Shown here one piece after another: positions 1 through 9,893 of a stretch of 64,000 nucleotides of DNA. Numbering within the stretch: position 1 is the first letter of the stretch; each line of letters starts with the position of its first letter. The stretch is from Dongia deserti. Its GTDB lineage: Bacteria; Pseudomonadota; Alphaproteobacteria; Dongiales; Dongiaceae. The stretch is taken from contig NZ_QORW01000008.1 of assembly GCF_003574735.1 (NCBI RefSeq), positions 218,955 to 282,954 on the forward strand, given 5' to 3'. Under the pieces are notes generated by a model. The model worked only from the letters and a program-made list of their open reading frames with translations. It did no database searches and was not told where the DNA came from. Both the position numbers and the translations under genes were made by a program.

Positions 1-1
1 C

Positions 2-2182
<2,181 letters not shown>

Positions 2183-2184
2183 TC

Positions 2185-2424
2185 ATGGCAATGGAAGCAA
2201 GCGAGATCGCGCGTCTGATCAAGGAGGCGCTGCCGGATGCCGAGGTGAAGATCGAGGATCTGCGCGGCGACGGCGATCACTATGCCGCCCAGGTCGTTTC
2301 GGCGGCTTTTGCGGGAAAGACTCGCGTCCAGCAGCACCAGATGGTCTACGAGGCCCTGCGCGGGCGGATGGGCGACCAGCTCCACGCTCTGGCACTCCAG
2401 ACCTCGGCGCCCAAAGCGGGTTAA
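2185..2424 (+). CDS. bolA: BolA family protein
   Basis: Small BolA-fold protein of 79 residues. Family members bind monothiol glutaredoxins through a shared [2Fe-2S] cluster and act in iron-sulfur trafficking or iron sensing in the cytoplasm. The sequence has the expected short helix-strand start (ASEIARLIKEALPDAEVKIED), the strand YAAQVVSAAFAG and the C-terminal VQQHQMVYEALRGRM, which carries the conserved histidine of the FxGKxRVxxHQ-type motif. It starts two bases after the purL stop, and a CGFS glutaredoxin gene lies 128 bp downstream, so the physical partners are neighbours. The length is normal for the short alphaproteobacterial BolA group. Confidence 0.93.
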   Translation: MAMEASEIARLIKEALPDAEVKIEDLRGDGDHYAAQVVSAAFAGKTRVQQHQMVYEALRGRMGDQLHALALQTSAPKAG

Positions 2425-2552
2425 CCGCAACGAACTTGTGGTCTTGGAGTTAACCAAAGGGCGAGGCGGCAAGGCGCGCGATTGACAGGGCCGCGATTTG
2501 CCCTCATATGCGGGGTTAAGGAATTCGGCGAGCTTCGCCGCAGGAGATGAGA

Positions 2553-2894
2553 ATGAGCGATAATCCGGTCTTCGACCGCATCCGTGACGATATCACCAGC
2601 AACGACGTGGTGCTCTACATGAAGGGCACGCCGGTCTTTCCGCAGTGCGGTTTCTCCGCGACGGTGGTTCAGGTGCTCTCGCACATCGGCGTGAAGTTCA
2701 AGGGCATCGACGTGCTGGCCGACCCGGGCCTGCGCCAGGGCATCAAGGACTTCGCCAGCTGGCCGACCATCCCGCAGCTCTATGTGAAGGGCGAGTTCGT
2801 CGGCGGCTGCGATATCATCCGCGAGATGTTCCAGAGCGGCGAGCTGCAGGAGCTGCTGAAGAGCAAGGGCGTCGCCGTCACCCAAGCGGCCTGA
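2553..2894 (+). CDS. grxD: Monothiol glutaredoxin, Grx4/GrxD type
   Basis: Monothiol glutaredoxin of 113 residues that carries or transfers [2Fe-2S] clusters, usually with BolA. The active-site motif CGFS is present ([14 protein letters not shown]), with KGTPVFPQ before it, the cis-proline stretch [13 protein letters not shown], and GGCDIIREM for glutathione binding. I chose the ATG at 2553 because the AGGAG ribosome site at 2542-2546 abuts the alternative ATG at 2547 but is six bases from 2553. A GC-rich hairpin followed by a T-rich stretch begins 23 bases after the stop. A degenerate copy of the last part of this gene lies about 430 bp downstream as part of a tandem duplication. Confidence 0.95.
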   Translation: MSDNPVFDRIRDDITSNDVVLYMKGTPVFPQCGFSATVVQVLSHIGVKFKGIDVLADPGLRQGIKDFASWPTIPQLYVKGEFVGGCDIIREMFQSGELQELLKSKGVAVTQAA

Positions 2895-2916
2895 TCGGCG
2901 TACCGGGTTTCGAGGC

Positions 2917-2950
2917 AAGGGCCGGGCGCATGCGCCGGCCCTTCCTCTTT
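2917..2950. terminator. Rho-independent terminator after grxD, probably bidirectional
   Basis: The arms AAGGGCCGGGCGC and GCGCCGGCCCTT form a 12-bp GC stem with one bulged G and an AT loop, followed by CCTCTTT. It lies between the convergent ends of grxD (+) and a small lipoprotein gene (-), so it can serve both. A weaker version of the same hairpin recurs around 3348-3375 in the duplicated copy. Confidence 0.7.
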
Positions 2951-3135
2951 CAGCGGTTTGCGCCGCCTTTGTCGCCGCGATCGTTTCCTCCGCCGCCATG
3001 TTGCCACCACCGACGCTGCCGTCGGTAGGCGTCCGGATTGCTGGCGCAAGCGGCAAGTGCAAGGGCCGGAAACACGAGCGATCCCAGAGACACCATCTGC
3101 AAGAGCCGGCGGCGTTCGAATGTCTGCTGATCCAT
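2950..3135 (-). CDS. Small putative lipoprotein, copy 1
   Basis: A 61-residue protein that starts MDQQTFERRRLLQMVSLGSL. It has a basic N-terminus, a hydrophobic core (VSLGSLVFPALALAAC) and a lipobox ending in LAAC, so about 36 mature residues would remain, rich in Arg, Trp, Gly and Asn. The start at 3135 is chosen because the lipobox then sits at a normal distance and an AGGTG ribosome site lies seven bases upstream (CAACAGGTGTGTGATG); the longer frame upstream has no signal-like sequence. The ERRRLLQ segment resembles a Tat motif, but the lipobox argues for lipoprotein processing. A paralogue lies 414 bp upstream on the same strand. Function unknown. Confidence 0.6.
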   Translation of the reverse strand: MDQQTFERRRLLQMVSLGSLVFPALALAACASNPDAYRRQRRWWQHGGGGNDRGDKGGANR

Positions 3136-3375
3136 CACACACCTGTTGAAAGCGGCGATATCACTGTGAAGTGGGTGGTAAGCTGCAACGTGCACGGGTG
3201 CGATACCATTGGTGCAACGCGGTCTTTGCCAGGGTCGGCACTGTGTATCATCGTGCGCGAGATGGTCTACCGGCGAATTGCAGGATCTGCTGAAGAGCAC
3301 GGCGTCGCCGTCACCCAGGTCCTGATCGACACATCGGGTTTCCAGGCAAGAGCCGGCGCGTGCGCCGACCGGTTT

Positions 3376-3549
3376 TCAGTTCCGGCCGCCCCCGCCGCCA
3401 CTCCTGTTTCCTACCGGAAAGGGCCGGTTAGGCCTCCGTATCGAAGTCGGGTGTCCGTTACACGCCGCCAGCATAGCGGCCGAAAATGCGAGCGATCCAA
3501 GGGTGAACAACTGCAATAAACGGCGACGTTTGACGATGCGGCTACCCAT
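3376..3549 (-). CDS. Small putative lipoprotein, copy 2
   Basis: A 57-residue paralogue of the preceding small lipoprotein, with the same plan: basic start (MGSRIVKRRRLLQLFTLGSL), hydrophobic core, lipobox MLAAC and a short mature tail rich in Arg, Pro and Gly. The conserved core is RRRLLQ followed by LGSL and LAAC. The start at 3549 is aligned with copy 1; another ATG lies directly before it at 3552. It arose by the tandem duplication that also copied the end of grxD. That a duplicate this diverged kept an open frame and an intact lipobox suggests it may still be expressed. Function unknown. Confidence 0.55.
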   Translation of the reverse strand: MGSRIVKRRRLLQLFTLGSLAFSAAMLAACNGHPTSIRRPNRPFPVGNRSGGGGGRN

Positions 3550-3668
3550 CATGCACCTGTTGAAAAGCGACGGTCGCCTGTGCATGTGGGTGTTGAGAAG
3601 CGCGGCCGCAACCCAAAGTCCGTGCCACTCGCCGCGACGCGGTCTTTCGCGGACCGGAATGGACGGGC

Positions 3669-4454
3669 CTACATCCCCCACCCATAGCTCGCCATGCCGA
3701 GGCTGCCGAGGGTGAAGCTGCCGTGCAGCTTGGTCGCGCCGCCGTCTTTGTGGCTGGCGCCGAGCGCGACGTAGAGCGGCATCAAATGATCCTCGGTCGG
3801 CTGCGCCATCGCGGCGACGTCGAGGCTGCGATAGTTGGCAAGCGCGGCGAGATCGTTCGCGGCTAGGGACTTGTCGAGCCAGTCCTGGAACTCAGATGCC
3901 CAGCGTGGCGTGCGGCCGCCATCCCACGAGACCTGCCGCAGGTTATGGACCGAGCCGCCGGATCCCAGGATCAGCACGCCTTCATCACGCAGCGGCGCGA
4001 TGGCTTCGCCGAGCGCGATATGCTCGCGCGTGGACTTGCCGCGCAGCAGCGACATCTGGATCAGCGGGATCTCGCCGGCTGGCCACGCCAGCATCGTCGG
4101 CACCCAAACGCCATGATCGCGGCCGCGCTCCGTATCAAGGCGTGGATCATAACCCGCGGCACGCAGGAGTTCGGCCGCACGCTGCGCCACGTCCGGCGCG
4201 CCTGGCGCGTCATAGCTCAGCTCATAGAGCGCCTTCGGGAAGCCGGAGAAGTCGTGGATCGTGCCGAGCTGCGGCGCTGCGGTCAGGCTCGGCACCGGTG
4301 CTTCCCAATGCGCGGACACGCAGAGGATCGCTTTCGGCCGCGGCACCTTGCGCGCAAGTTCGATCAGGAAACGCCGCGCCGGCACATCGTCGAACGGCAA
4401 AGTCGGCGCGCCGTGCGAGACGAACAAAACTGGCATGCGTTCGGACATGATCAT
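3669..4454 (-). CDS. ygiD: Class III extradiol dioxygenase family (4,5-DOPA dioxygenase/YgiD type)
   Basis: A 261-residue LigB-superfamily protein closest in layout to YgiD/DODA enzymes, which open catechol-type rings outside the two hydroxyls using a divalent metal. Visible motifs are VLFVSHGAPTL (metal His about residue 14), LCVSAHWEAP (His about 49), DHGVWVPT and GSGGSVHNL, each contributing a histidine typical of the metal site. The length matches the family. An internal ATG at 4448 is an alternative start with better ribosome-site spacing. It stands alone, with the small lipoprotein gene downstream and a broken hydrolase upstream. The physiological substrate is not evident from context. 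Confidence 0.85.
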   Translation of the reverse strand: MIMSERMPVLFVSHGAPTLPFDDVPARRFLIELARKVPRPKAILCVSAHWEAPVPSLTAAPQLGTIHDFSGFPKALYELSYDAPGAPDVAQRAAELLRAAGYDPRLDTERGRDHGVWVPTMLAWPAGEIPLIQMSLLRGKSTREHIALGEAIAPLRDEGVLILGSGGSVHNLRQVSWDGGRTPRWASEFQDWLDKSLAANDLAALANYRSLDVAAMAQPTEDHLMPLYVALGASHKDGGATKLHGSFTLGSLGMASYGWGM

Positions 4455-4554
4455 TCCAGGTGGTTCAATCGAAGGCGGTCAGCATAGGAGATAGCGCCAT
4501 CTTTCGCTATGGGCTTAGCCTCGGCTCTTGAAGGTCTTGGTCGGTCCGCAGGGA

Positions 4555-5380
4555 TCAGAAGCTAAGCTCATCGAGAAATTGGCGGAGCCTAAAAATGACG
4601 GCCGCAGGGTTCTCAAAAGGCGCGACATGACCCGCGTCAGGAACTATCTCGAACCTTGCGCCGGGTATCTGGTCGGCCATCGCCTGCATCGAGGCGCGAG
4701 GCGTCCGCGCGTCACATTCCCCGATGAGAAGCAGTGTCGGCACACTCGCGAGCGTCCGCAGTACCGGCGCGCTGTCGGGCCGGTCGCGCATGGCCTCCAG
4801 CGCTCCAACGATCCCGTTTCGGGGCGTGCGCTCCATCATCTCTCGAAGCTGCTTCCTCACCTCATCCGGCGCGCTTTCGGCCAGGAACTTTGCCGCGAGT
4901 TCGTCCGCAAGCGCATTTGAACCGCCGTCCAGCGCGCGAGCGATCATGACGTTGCGCCTCGCCCGTCGCTCCGGAGAGTCCCGCCTCCGCACGCGCATCC
5001 ATGATGACAAGTCCCGCCACGCGCTCACGATGCCGACGGAGGAACTCGAAGGCGATGTAGCCACCCATGCTCAGCGCACAGACTACCGTCCGCCCGACAC
5101 CCAAAGCGTCGAGCAAGGCCGCGAGGTCGTCAGCGTAGGTCGCCATGCTGTAGCCGCGCTCAGGTGCTGTGCTCAGGCCTGCGCCGCGAAGGTCAGGCGC
5201 GATCCGTCGCCAGCCTTCGAGCGCCGCGACGTGGCTGCGCCACAGCGCGCGGTCGAGCATGAATCCATGGATGAACACTATCGCCGGGCCTTCGCCCACG
5301 TCGTCGTAGGCGAGGCGGACGCCGTTCACTTCGCGGTACCGGAGATCGGGCACGGCGGCGACGCTACGGTCGGAGCACAT
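4555..5380 (-). pseudogene. Alpha/beta hydrolase split by a single-base frameshift
   Basis: Two frames together make one serine hydrolase of about 270 residues. The first (from ATG 5380) has FIHGFMLDRALW (oxyanion HG), APDLRGAGLS and the nucleophile elbow CALSMGGY, and ends sensibly at MDARAEAG. The second continues with DSPERRARRNVMIARAL, TLLLIGECDARTP (acid) and VPDAGHVAPFENP (catalytic His). Joining them needs removal of one base from the CCC at 4980-4982. All catalytic residues survive, so this is either a recent mutation or a sequencing error. The start overlaps the end of the upstream hydrolase gene by 17 bases, which suggests an operon of two alpha/beta hydrolases. Confidence 0.85.
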
Positions 5381-6293
5381 GACCGCTAGCGTGATCGGAC
5401 GAATCCGCGGGGGAGACTCCCGTTTGTTCGCTTTCACGTTGGGTATGCCTGATGAAATCGAGCATGAGCGACACGGCCGCGCCCGCGTGCGTCTCGAGCA
5501 GGAGGTGGCCGGCGTCAAAAACGTGGGCTTCCATCCTGGGCAGAGCCCGCATCCACGACAGGATCTCGGCGAGATCGAAGAATGCATCGTGCCTTCCCCA
5601 GAGCATCAGGGAAGGCGGCTGCCAGCGCGCGAGATATTCGGCGATGGCATCGAACCGGGCAACGTAGTTCGCATAGTCCGCGATGAGCGTACGCTGCGTG
5701 TCGATCCGGCCCGGCAAGCACATCACCCGCCAGTCCTCCTCCCAGCTTTCGGCCGGGATCCGCGCGGCCACGTCCGGCGGGACACCGGCGAGATACTGGT
5801 CGCGCGTGCCCTCGAATGTCAGATGCGCAGTCGCCGCCGCCTCGTTTTCCGGGTTCGGCTGCCACCAGTAGGCCAGCGTCCCGGCCCATTGCGGCCCGAA
5901 CCCCGTTGGATGAGCGTTGGCGTTCTGGACGATCAGGCCCAAAACGCGCTCTGGCGCCTGCATGGCGATATGGAAACCCACTGGAGCCCCGAAGTCATGA
6001 AGGTAGATATAGCGCGGGCCGATCGCGAGCTGGTCCAGCAGCTCCGAGATCGCCTGACCGAAGGCAGGGAACGAGACCTCCGGCAGGACGTCCGACTCGC
6101 CAAAGCCAGGCAGATCGGGCGCAATCACGTACGCGGCCTGCGACAGCTCGGGCACGACCTTCCGAAACGTTCGCGCGGAGCTCGGAAATCCATGCACGAG
6201 CAGCACGGCGGGTTTGGACGCCTCACCTGCCGTGATGAAGGACAACTCCGTGCCGCCAGACAGGCGAAGTCGTTGCCGGGTCGCCGGGCGCAT
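5364..6293 (-). CDS. Alpha/beta hydrolase with Asp nucleophile (haloalkane dehalogenase/epoxide hydrolase-like)
   Basis: A 309-residue hydrolase. The oxyanion motif is LLVHGFPSS (about residues 32-39) and APDLPGFGES follows. The nucleophile elbow reads YLHDFGAPVG, which places Asp100 where lipases have Ser; this is the pattern of haloalkane dehalogenases, fluoroacetate dehalogenases and epoxide hydrolases. The C-terminal catalytic His is in DAGHLLLETH. A GGAGAGGAG ribosome site precedes the ATG. A second (broken) hydrolase gene overlaps its 3' end. The substrate cannot be told from sequence. Confidence 0.85.
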   Translation of the reverse strand: MRPATRQRLRLSGGTELSFITAGEASKPAVLLVHGFPSSARTFRKVVPELSQAAYVIAPDLPGFGESDVLPEVSFPAFGQAISELLDQLAIGPRYIYLHDFGAPVGFHIAMQAPERVLGLIVQNANAHPTGFGPQWAGTLAYWWQPNPENEAAATAHLTFEGTRDQYLAGVPPDVAARIPAESWEEDWRVMCLPGRIDTQRTLIADYANYVARFDAIAEYLARWQPPSLMLWGRHDAFFDLAEILSWMRALPRMEAHVFDAGHLLLETHAGAAVSLMLDFIRHTQRESEQTGVSPADSSDHASGHVLRP

Positions 6294-6355
6294 GTCCGGA
6301 CTCCTCTCCTCGATCGTCTGATCGCTCGCAAGCGGCGCGACGGGAGCCGCGCGTG

Positions 6356-6964
6356 CTACACCTCCCGGTCGTCGCGATGATCGGCGAGCTCGCTCGTCAC
6401 GCGCCGGGTGACCTCGTTCATGTCCATGTCCACGCCGCTGCCGGCTTGGCGCTCCAGGCCGTAGACTTCTTCGGCGAAGTTCATCCTAGCGAGGATCACG
6501 TCGATGTCCTCGTGCTTGTCGGGCGGGAACAGCTGGGCGGGATCGCCGACCGCCACCCATTTGATCGGGACAAGCGAGTTCGGCGGCAGGACGCTGCGCA
6601 CGTGGACCACGCCATCGATGCGGACCTCTGTGCGCCGCCCAATGACCGCGCCTTGATAGATCTTAACTCCCGTCGCCAGGAAGCACTCGTCCTCGACGAT
6701 GCAGCCCTTGAGCGAAGATTGCGGCCCGATCAGGACATGGTCGCCGATCTCGACGGCGTTCCGGCTTGTGCTGCGGATGTTGAGGTTCTCGCGGACGACG
6801 CACTGGGCGCCGATCCGCACCGGCGCGCCGTGCGCCTCGATCACCGCTCCGAATGAGACGTGCGTGCGTGGCCCGATCGTCACATCGCCGCAGATCACCG
6901 CCGTCGAGGCCACATGGGCGGTGGGATCGATGTTCGGCCGCTTGCCCTGATGCTCGATAAGCAT
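6356..6964 (-). CDS. Left-handed beta-helix (gamma carbonic anhydrase-like) protein lacking zinc ligands
   Basis: About 202 residues with hexapeptide repeats from about residue 12 to 140 (DPTAHVASTAVICGDVTIG, IGDHVLIGPQSSLKG, GVKIYQGAVIG). The overall layout is that of gamma carbonic anhydrase/YrdA-like trimers. The three histidines that hold zinc in that family are not seen: the segment normally reading VTIGHNAMLHG is VLIGPQSSLKG, and the earlier His position reads NIRSTSR. It is therefore unlikely to be an active carbonic anhydrase and may be an acyltransferase-like or structural member. The start at 6964 (MLIEHQGKRP) is chosen because the repeats begin directly after it; the frame extends upstream to 7072 without recognisable content, and no strong ribosome site is visible. 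Confidence 0.7.
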   Translation of the reverse strand: MLIEHQGKRPNIDPTAHVASTAVICGDVTIGPRTHVSFGAVIEAHGAPVRIGAQCVVRENLNIRSTSRNAVEIGDHVLIGPQSSLKGCIVEDECFLATGVKIYQGAVIGRRTEVRIDGVVHVRSVLPPNSLVPIKWVAVGDPAQLFPPDKHEDIDVILARMNFAEEVYGLERQAGSGVDMDMNEVTRRVTSELADHRDDREV

Positions 6965-7090
6965 TGGTGGACATGAAGGATATTGACTGAACGGTTCAAC
7001 AGGCGAGACCGGTGCGCGTTCCGCCGCGCTGAGGTGAATTGACCACGCGATTGGTCGGAACGGCGCAGTCAAGGCTAGCGCGAACGGGGC

Positions 7091-7276
7091 CTACTTCCAG
7101 CCATCGATCACGCGCAGCGAGCGCAGGGAGCAATGGCCTTTGCGCCCGATGATGATGTGGTCGTGCAGGGCGACGCCGACGGCATCGAGTGCCTTGCGCA
7201 CCTCGCGGGTCAACGCGATGTCGTCGCGCGAGGGCGAAGGGTCGCCGGTCGGGTGGTTGTGCGGCAGACTACTCAT
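7091..7276 (-). pseudogene. radC: 3' remnant of radC (JAB/MPN domain)
   Basis: Only the last 60 or so residues of a RadC-type protein remain. It starts inside the metalloprotease-like motif (HNHPTGDPSPSRDD) and continues to the normal C-terminus (ALHDHIIIGRKGHCSLRSL). Intact RadC proteins are over 200 residues long, so the N-terminal three quarters are gone. The break falls at about 7260-7276, the edge of the dispersed repeat that also occurs near 28 kb, so insertion or recombination at that repeat probably destroyed the gene. Confidence 0.8.
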
Positions 7277-7626
7277 GCTTCCATCTAATTGATAATATTG
7301 GAATTTTTGACCACTTGGTTCTGATGGGGCCGGAGATTGGAGGCGGTAAACCTTGACGCTTCGTGATCATTCCGCTGCTTCACGCTCGTTCCCATTCAGA
7401 GTTTTTACAGCACGACGGGTCATGAGATTTTCTTCGATCCAAGCATCCAACTCCGGCCGCACGTCCGACCTCAAGGATGATGGACCGATTTTCACCGTAT
7501 GCCAAACGTACCCCTGGCGAAACAGTCCTCGATCGCGATCGTAAACCTCTTCGAGAGTAACGAAACACCTGACGGCAAGCATGCGGAATAGGACGCGACT
7601 TGAGAGATCGTCAAGCGCACGAGACA
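7257..7626. repeat. Dispersed direct repeat, left copy
   Basis: This segment matches 27984-28366 in the same orientation. Shared landmarks are TTGTGCGGCA, GACAATATT/GATAATATT, GGAGATTGGAGGCGGTAAA, TGATCATTCCGCTGCTTCAC, GGATGATGGAC, TTTTCACCGTATGCCAA, GATCGTAAACCTCTTCG and GACTTGAGAGATCGTCA. It encodes a decayed helix-turn-helix protein on the minus strand. The two copies bracket the 20-kb block that holds two ABC importer operons. Confidence 0.8.
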
Positions 7627-7642
7627 GCCATCTCGGTCGCAT
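7367..7642 (-). pseudogene. Decayed helix-turn-helix (AlpA/excisionase-like) gene, left copy
   Basis: An open frame of 91 codons whose core reads TLEEVYDRDRGLFRQGYVWHTVKIGPS, then ELDAWIEENLMTRRAV and NGNEREAAE. Comparison with the right-hand copy, where the core reads TPEEVYDRYRGGISQGTLRN, shows that residues of the recognition helix have been lost here. The unbroken pattern TPEEVxxRYRGGISxGTLRNW is that of small MerR/AlpA-like DNA-binding proteins of mobile elements. I infer a relic rather than a working gene; the family assignment is by pattern only. Confidence 0.55.
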
Positions 7643-7935
7643 GCCAGGGTGCGCGCACGACAGGCGTATCGATCATCTGCACACTTCCGCGTCATGAGCG
7701 GCGGTCAGCGCAATCCATGAGGGCTGCCCGCCGCCAGCCGACGAGGCGGTTGTAGCAAGCCGTCGGATCCTGCGGCAGATCGCGCCAAGGTGCGCCTGAC
7801 CGGAGGCTCCAGAAGATGCCGCTAAGGATGCGCCGATCCATATGGGGCACACCGCATGGTTTGCGGAGCGTCGGATTGTGTGCCGAGCTTGAATCACGGC
7901 CAGCCCTTTGGCGGTGGCAGATCTCGCGCAAGCCG
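7630..7935 (-). mobile_element. IS5-family transposase remnant
   Basis: Pieces of an IS5/IS427-type transposase N-terminus are recognisable in shifting frames. These are AVIQARHTIRRSANHAVCP (cf. a WxxIxPLLPxKPRGVP start), then MDRRILSGIFWSLRSGAPW followed by RDLPQDPTACYNRLVGWRR, then QMIDTPVVRA. The rest of the transposase, including the remaining catalytic acids, and both terminal repeats are missing. It abuts the left dispersed repeat and the end of the CocE-type hydrolase gene, and marks an old insertion. Confidence 0.75.
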
Positions 7936-7980
7936 ACCTCTTAGCCGAACTCTTCAAACGGCAACGGCAATATCGTTCGA

Positions 7981-9870
7981 CTATCCCGATATCACAGGTA
8001 TGAGGAGGTGTGACGAATACTCGCCACCGCGGAAGATGGTTTGTGTTGGCTTGATCGATGGCCCAGGTGATCCCCCGCGATTTCGATTGCGCTGAAACTT
8101 GGGAAAGTCGGCGGAGGAAATATCCAGGCGGAGGCGGTGGCCGGCGGCAAACCGGTTGGCTGTCGCCCACATATCCACCTCAAAGCGATAGACGACGCCA
8201 GGGCGCAGCGCCGCCGGCTCGGCGCCACGATAGCGTGTCCGCAGCACGCCGCTCTGGAGCTGGATTGCCCGTCCATCCGGAAAGACATCGCTGATGCGCC
8301 CATAGAAGTCGGTTTCGACCGCGGATGAGCTCGCGTAGAGAATGAGTCTGATCGGACCCACGACGTCCAGATCATCGATCAGGACAGCGGTCGTGTAGCT
8401 CAGGACGTCCGAACGCCGCTGGACCGCGGCAATGTCGACGCTGCCGGCTCGGTGCACGTGAGACAGAATGCTCCCGCCCATCGTCGGGGTTGGATCGTCT
8501 GGGTCATAGATGTAGCTATCTGACGCCCTCGGCCCTGCGGCAGGGCTCCACGCAAGGGTTCCGGCCGACCCAAGATAGAGCTGTCGCACTTGGGATTGCT
8601 GTGGCGGCCAGGTCGAAGAGGTGCGCCATTCGTTCGCGCCCATCAGGTAATAGGTCACGGGCGGAATCTCACCGACAGTTCCTCCCTGCACGGCACTGTA
8701 CCAGAAATGAAGCAAGTCGAGGTTCTCGGCCGTTCGGTGGGTCCGCTGAAGGGCAGGGACGTCTCTTTCCCCTTCATGGTACCCAGGCGCATTGTGGGCG
8801 CTCGGCGTGATTAGCAGCCGGCTTTGCGTGCGCACGCCAGCGGTACCGTTCTGACAAAGCTGCTCCCAGCTGAACAGTGTGTCGCCCAGGCACCAGTCGT
8901 ACCATCCCGTGATAAACATGGCCGGCGCCCGGAGAGCACTGCAGAGTTGCTGCGCGCTGGATCTCGGATAGAGCAACGCATCCGGGTCGACGTCGTGGCC
9001 GAACAGGGCATTGAGCCTAGTCGTGCTATCGAACGTGATGCTGTCCTCGCCCAGGGCGGTCTTGAGCAGTTCGGCGCGTTTCTTCGGCTCGAGACTATTG
9101 TAGTACTTCCATAACCAGCTCTTTCGTTCCTGGGCGGGTACGTCGATCAGAGCGGGACAATACTCAAGCAGGACTGCAGGCAGCGGCACGTCCATTGGCT
9201 CATTGAAGTAGCCCGTCGCCAGCGTCTCCTCTTTCATCCGAGCTTCCATCTCGGCATAGGAGATCGGGACCTTGTCCTTGCCTTTCCCGATTGTGCGCGA
9301 ATAGGCGTTGAGAAACATGTGGAACCGCACACCGTGGCTGGGCGCCAACCCGAGGCCGGCCACCTCTGGCGCAATGGCCGTCATCTTCGGATGGGCTGCC
9401 ATGCAGAACTGGGTGCCACCGTCATATGAGCCGCCCATCGAACCGATGAACCCGTTGCACCAGGATTGATGGGTTATCCACTCAACGAAATCGAAGCTGT
9501 CCTCCCACTCGTAGACATAGAAGTCCCAGGTATCAGGTTCGCTGTCGCCGGTACCTCGCACATCCTGACAGATCACCACATAGCCGCGCTGACACAGCGC
9601 AGTCGAGATCGCCTCATACCGACTGCGGCCATAGGGGCTGCGAACGGCAACGCAGGGTGCAGGGGTGCTTGGCGGCAGATGCAAATACGTTGCAAGGCGG
9701 ACGCCGTCGCGCATTGCCACCCATTGCGTTGCACGCTTGATCGCCGATTCCGGGTAGATGGGCGGTGTTTCCACCTCGCCGGCCAGCACCGCGGCAAAGC
9801 CAGGCGCGGCGATCTTCAGCTGGAGCTGCGGAGAGTCAGCCCTCTGCTCCGGAAGCTGCTGTTTGTGCAT
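7981..9870 (-). CDS. CocE/NonD family acyl hydrolase (X-Pro dipeptidyl-peptidase-like)
   Basis: A 629-residue serine hydrolase. The N-terminal S15-like domain has MRDGVRLATYLHLP, VRSPYGRSRY, CQDVRGTGDSEP and the nucleophile elbow GSMGGSYDGG (Ser148). The C-terminal part (from about residue 400) is the jelly-roll region usual in CocE/PepX proteins, with YRFEVDMWATANRFAAGHRLRLDIS. Such enzymes cleave acyl bonds in esters, amides or X-Pro peptides in the cytoplasm. The start at 9870 gives the normal N-terminus and has AGGACAGG upstream; the open frame beyond it is a shadow of the next gene. It is the last gene of the Dpp-type importer operon, so it probably acts on the imported compound together with the M19 protein. 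Confidence 0.85.
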   Translation of the reverse strand: MHKQQLPEQRADSPQLQLKIAAPGFAAVLAGEVETPPIYPESAIKRATQWVAMRDGVRLATYLHLPPSTPAPCVAVRSPYGRSRYEAISTALCQRGYVVICQDVRGTGDSEPDTWDFYVYEWEDSFDFVEWITHQSWCNGFIGSMGGSYDGGTQFCMAAHPKMTAIAPEVAGLGLAPSHGVRFHMFLNAYSRTIGKGKDKVPISYAEMEARMKEETLATGYFNEPMDVPLPAVLLEYCPALIDVPAQERKSWLWKYYNSLEPKKRAELLKTALGEDSITFDSTTRLNALFGHDVDPDALLYPRSSAQQLCSALRAPAMFITGWYDWCLGDTLFSWEQLCQNGTAGVRTQSRLLITPSAHNAPGYHEGERDVPALQRTHRTAENLDLLHFWYSAVQGGTVGEIPPVTYYLMGANEWRTSSTWPPQQSQVRQLYLGSAGTLAWSPAAGPRASDSYIYDPDDPTPTMGGSILSHVHRAGSVDIAAVQRRSDVLSYTTAVLIDDLDVVGPIRLILYASSSAVETDFYGRISDVFPDGRAIQLQSGVLRTRYRGAEPAALRPGVVYRFEVDMWATANRFAAGHRLRLDISSADFPKFQRNRNRGGSPGPSIKPTQTIFRGGEYSSHLLIPVISG

Positions 9871-9893
9871 GGCGTCCTGTCCTGCTACCGATG

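Larger units (their letters stand above)
2817..3660. repeat. Diverged tandem duplication (two units of about 430 and 410 bp)
   Basis: Unit 1 (about 2817-3250) runs from the 3' part of grxD through its terminator and a minus-strand lipoprotein gene. Unit 2 (about 3251-3660) repeats the same order. Matching landmarks are GCGTCGCCGTCACCCA (grxD tail), GGGTTTC-AGGCAAG, the hairpin, GAGCGATCC, CACCTGTTGAAA and ACGCGGTCTTT. The grxD part of unit 2 is a non-functional relic. Both lipoprotein frames stayed open although the units have drifted considerably. Confidence 0.8.

Noticed and set aside
7367..7642. Intact regulator gene
   Set aside because: Comparison with the second copy shows loss of part of the recognition helix, so it is treated as a relic despite the open frame.
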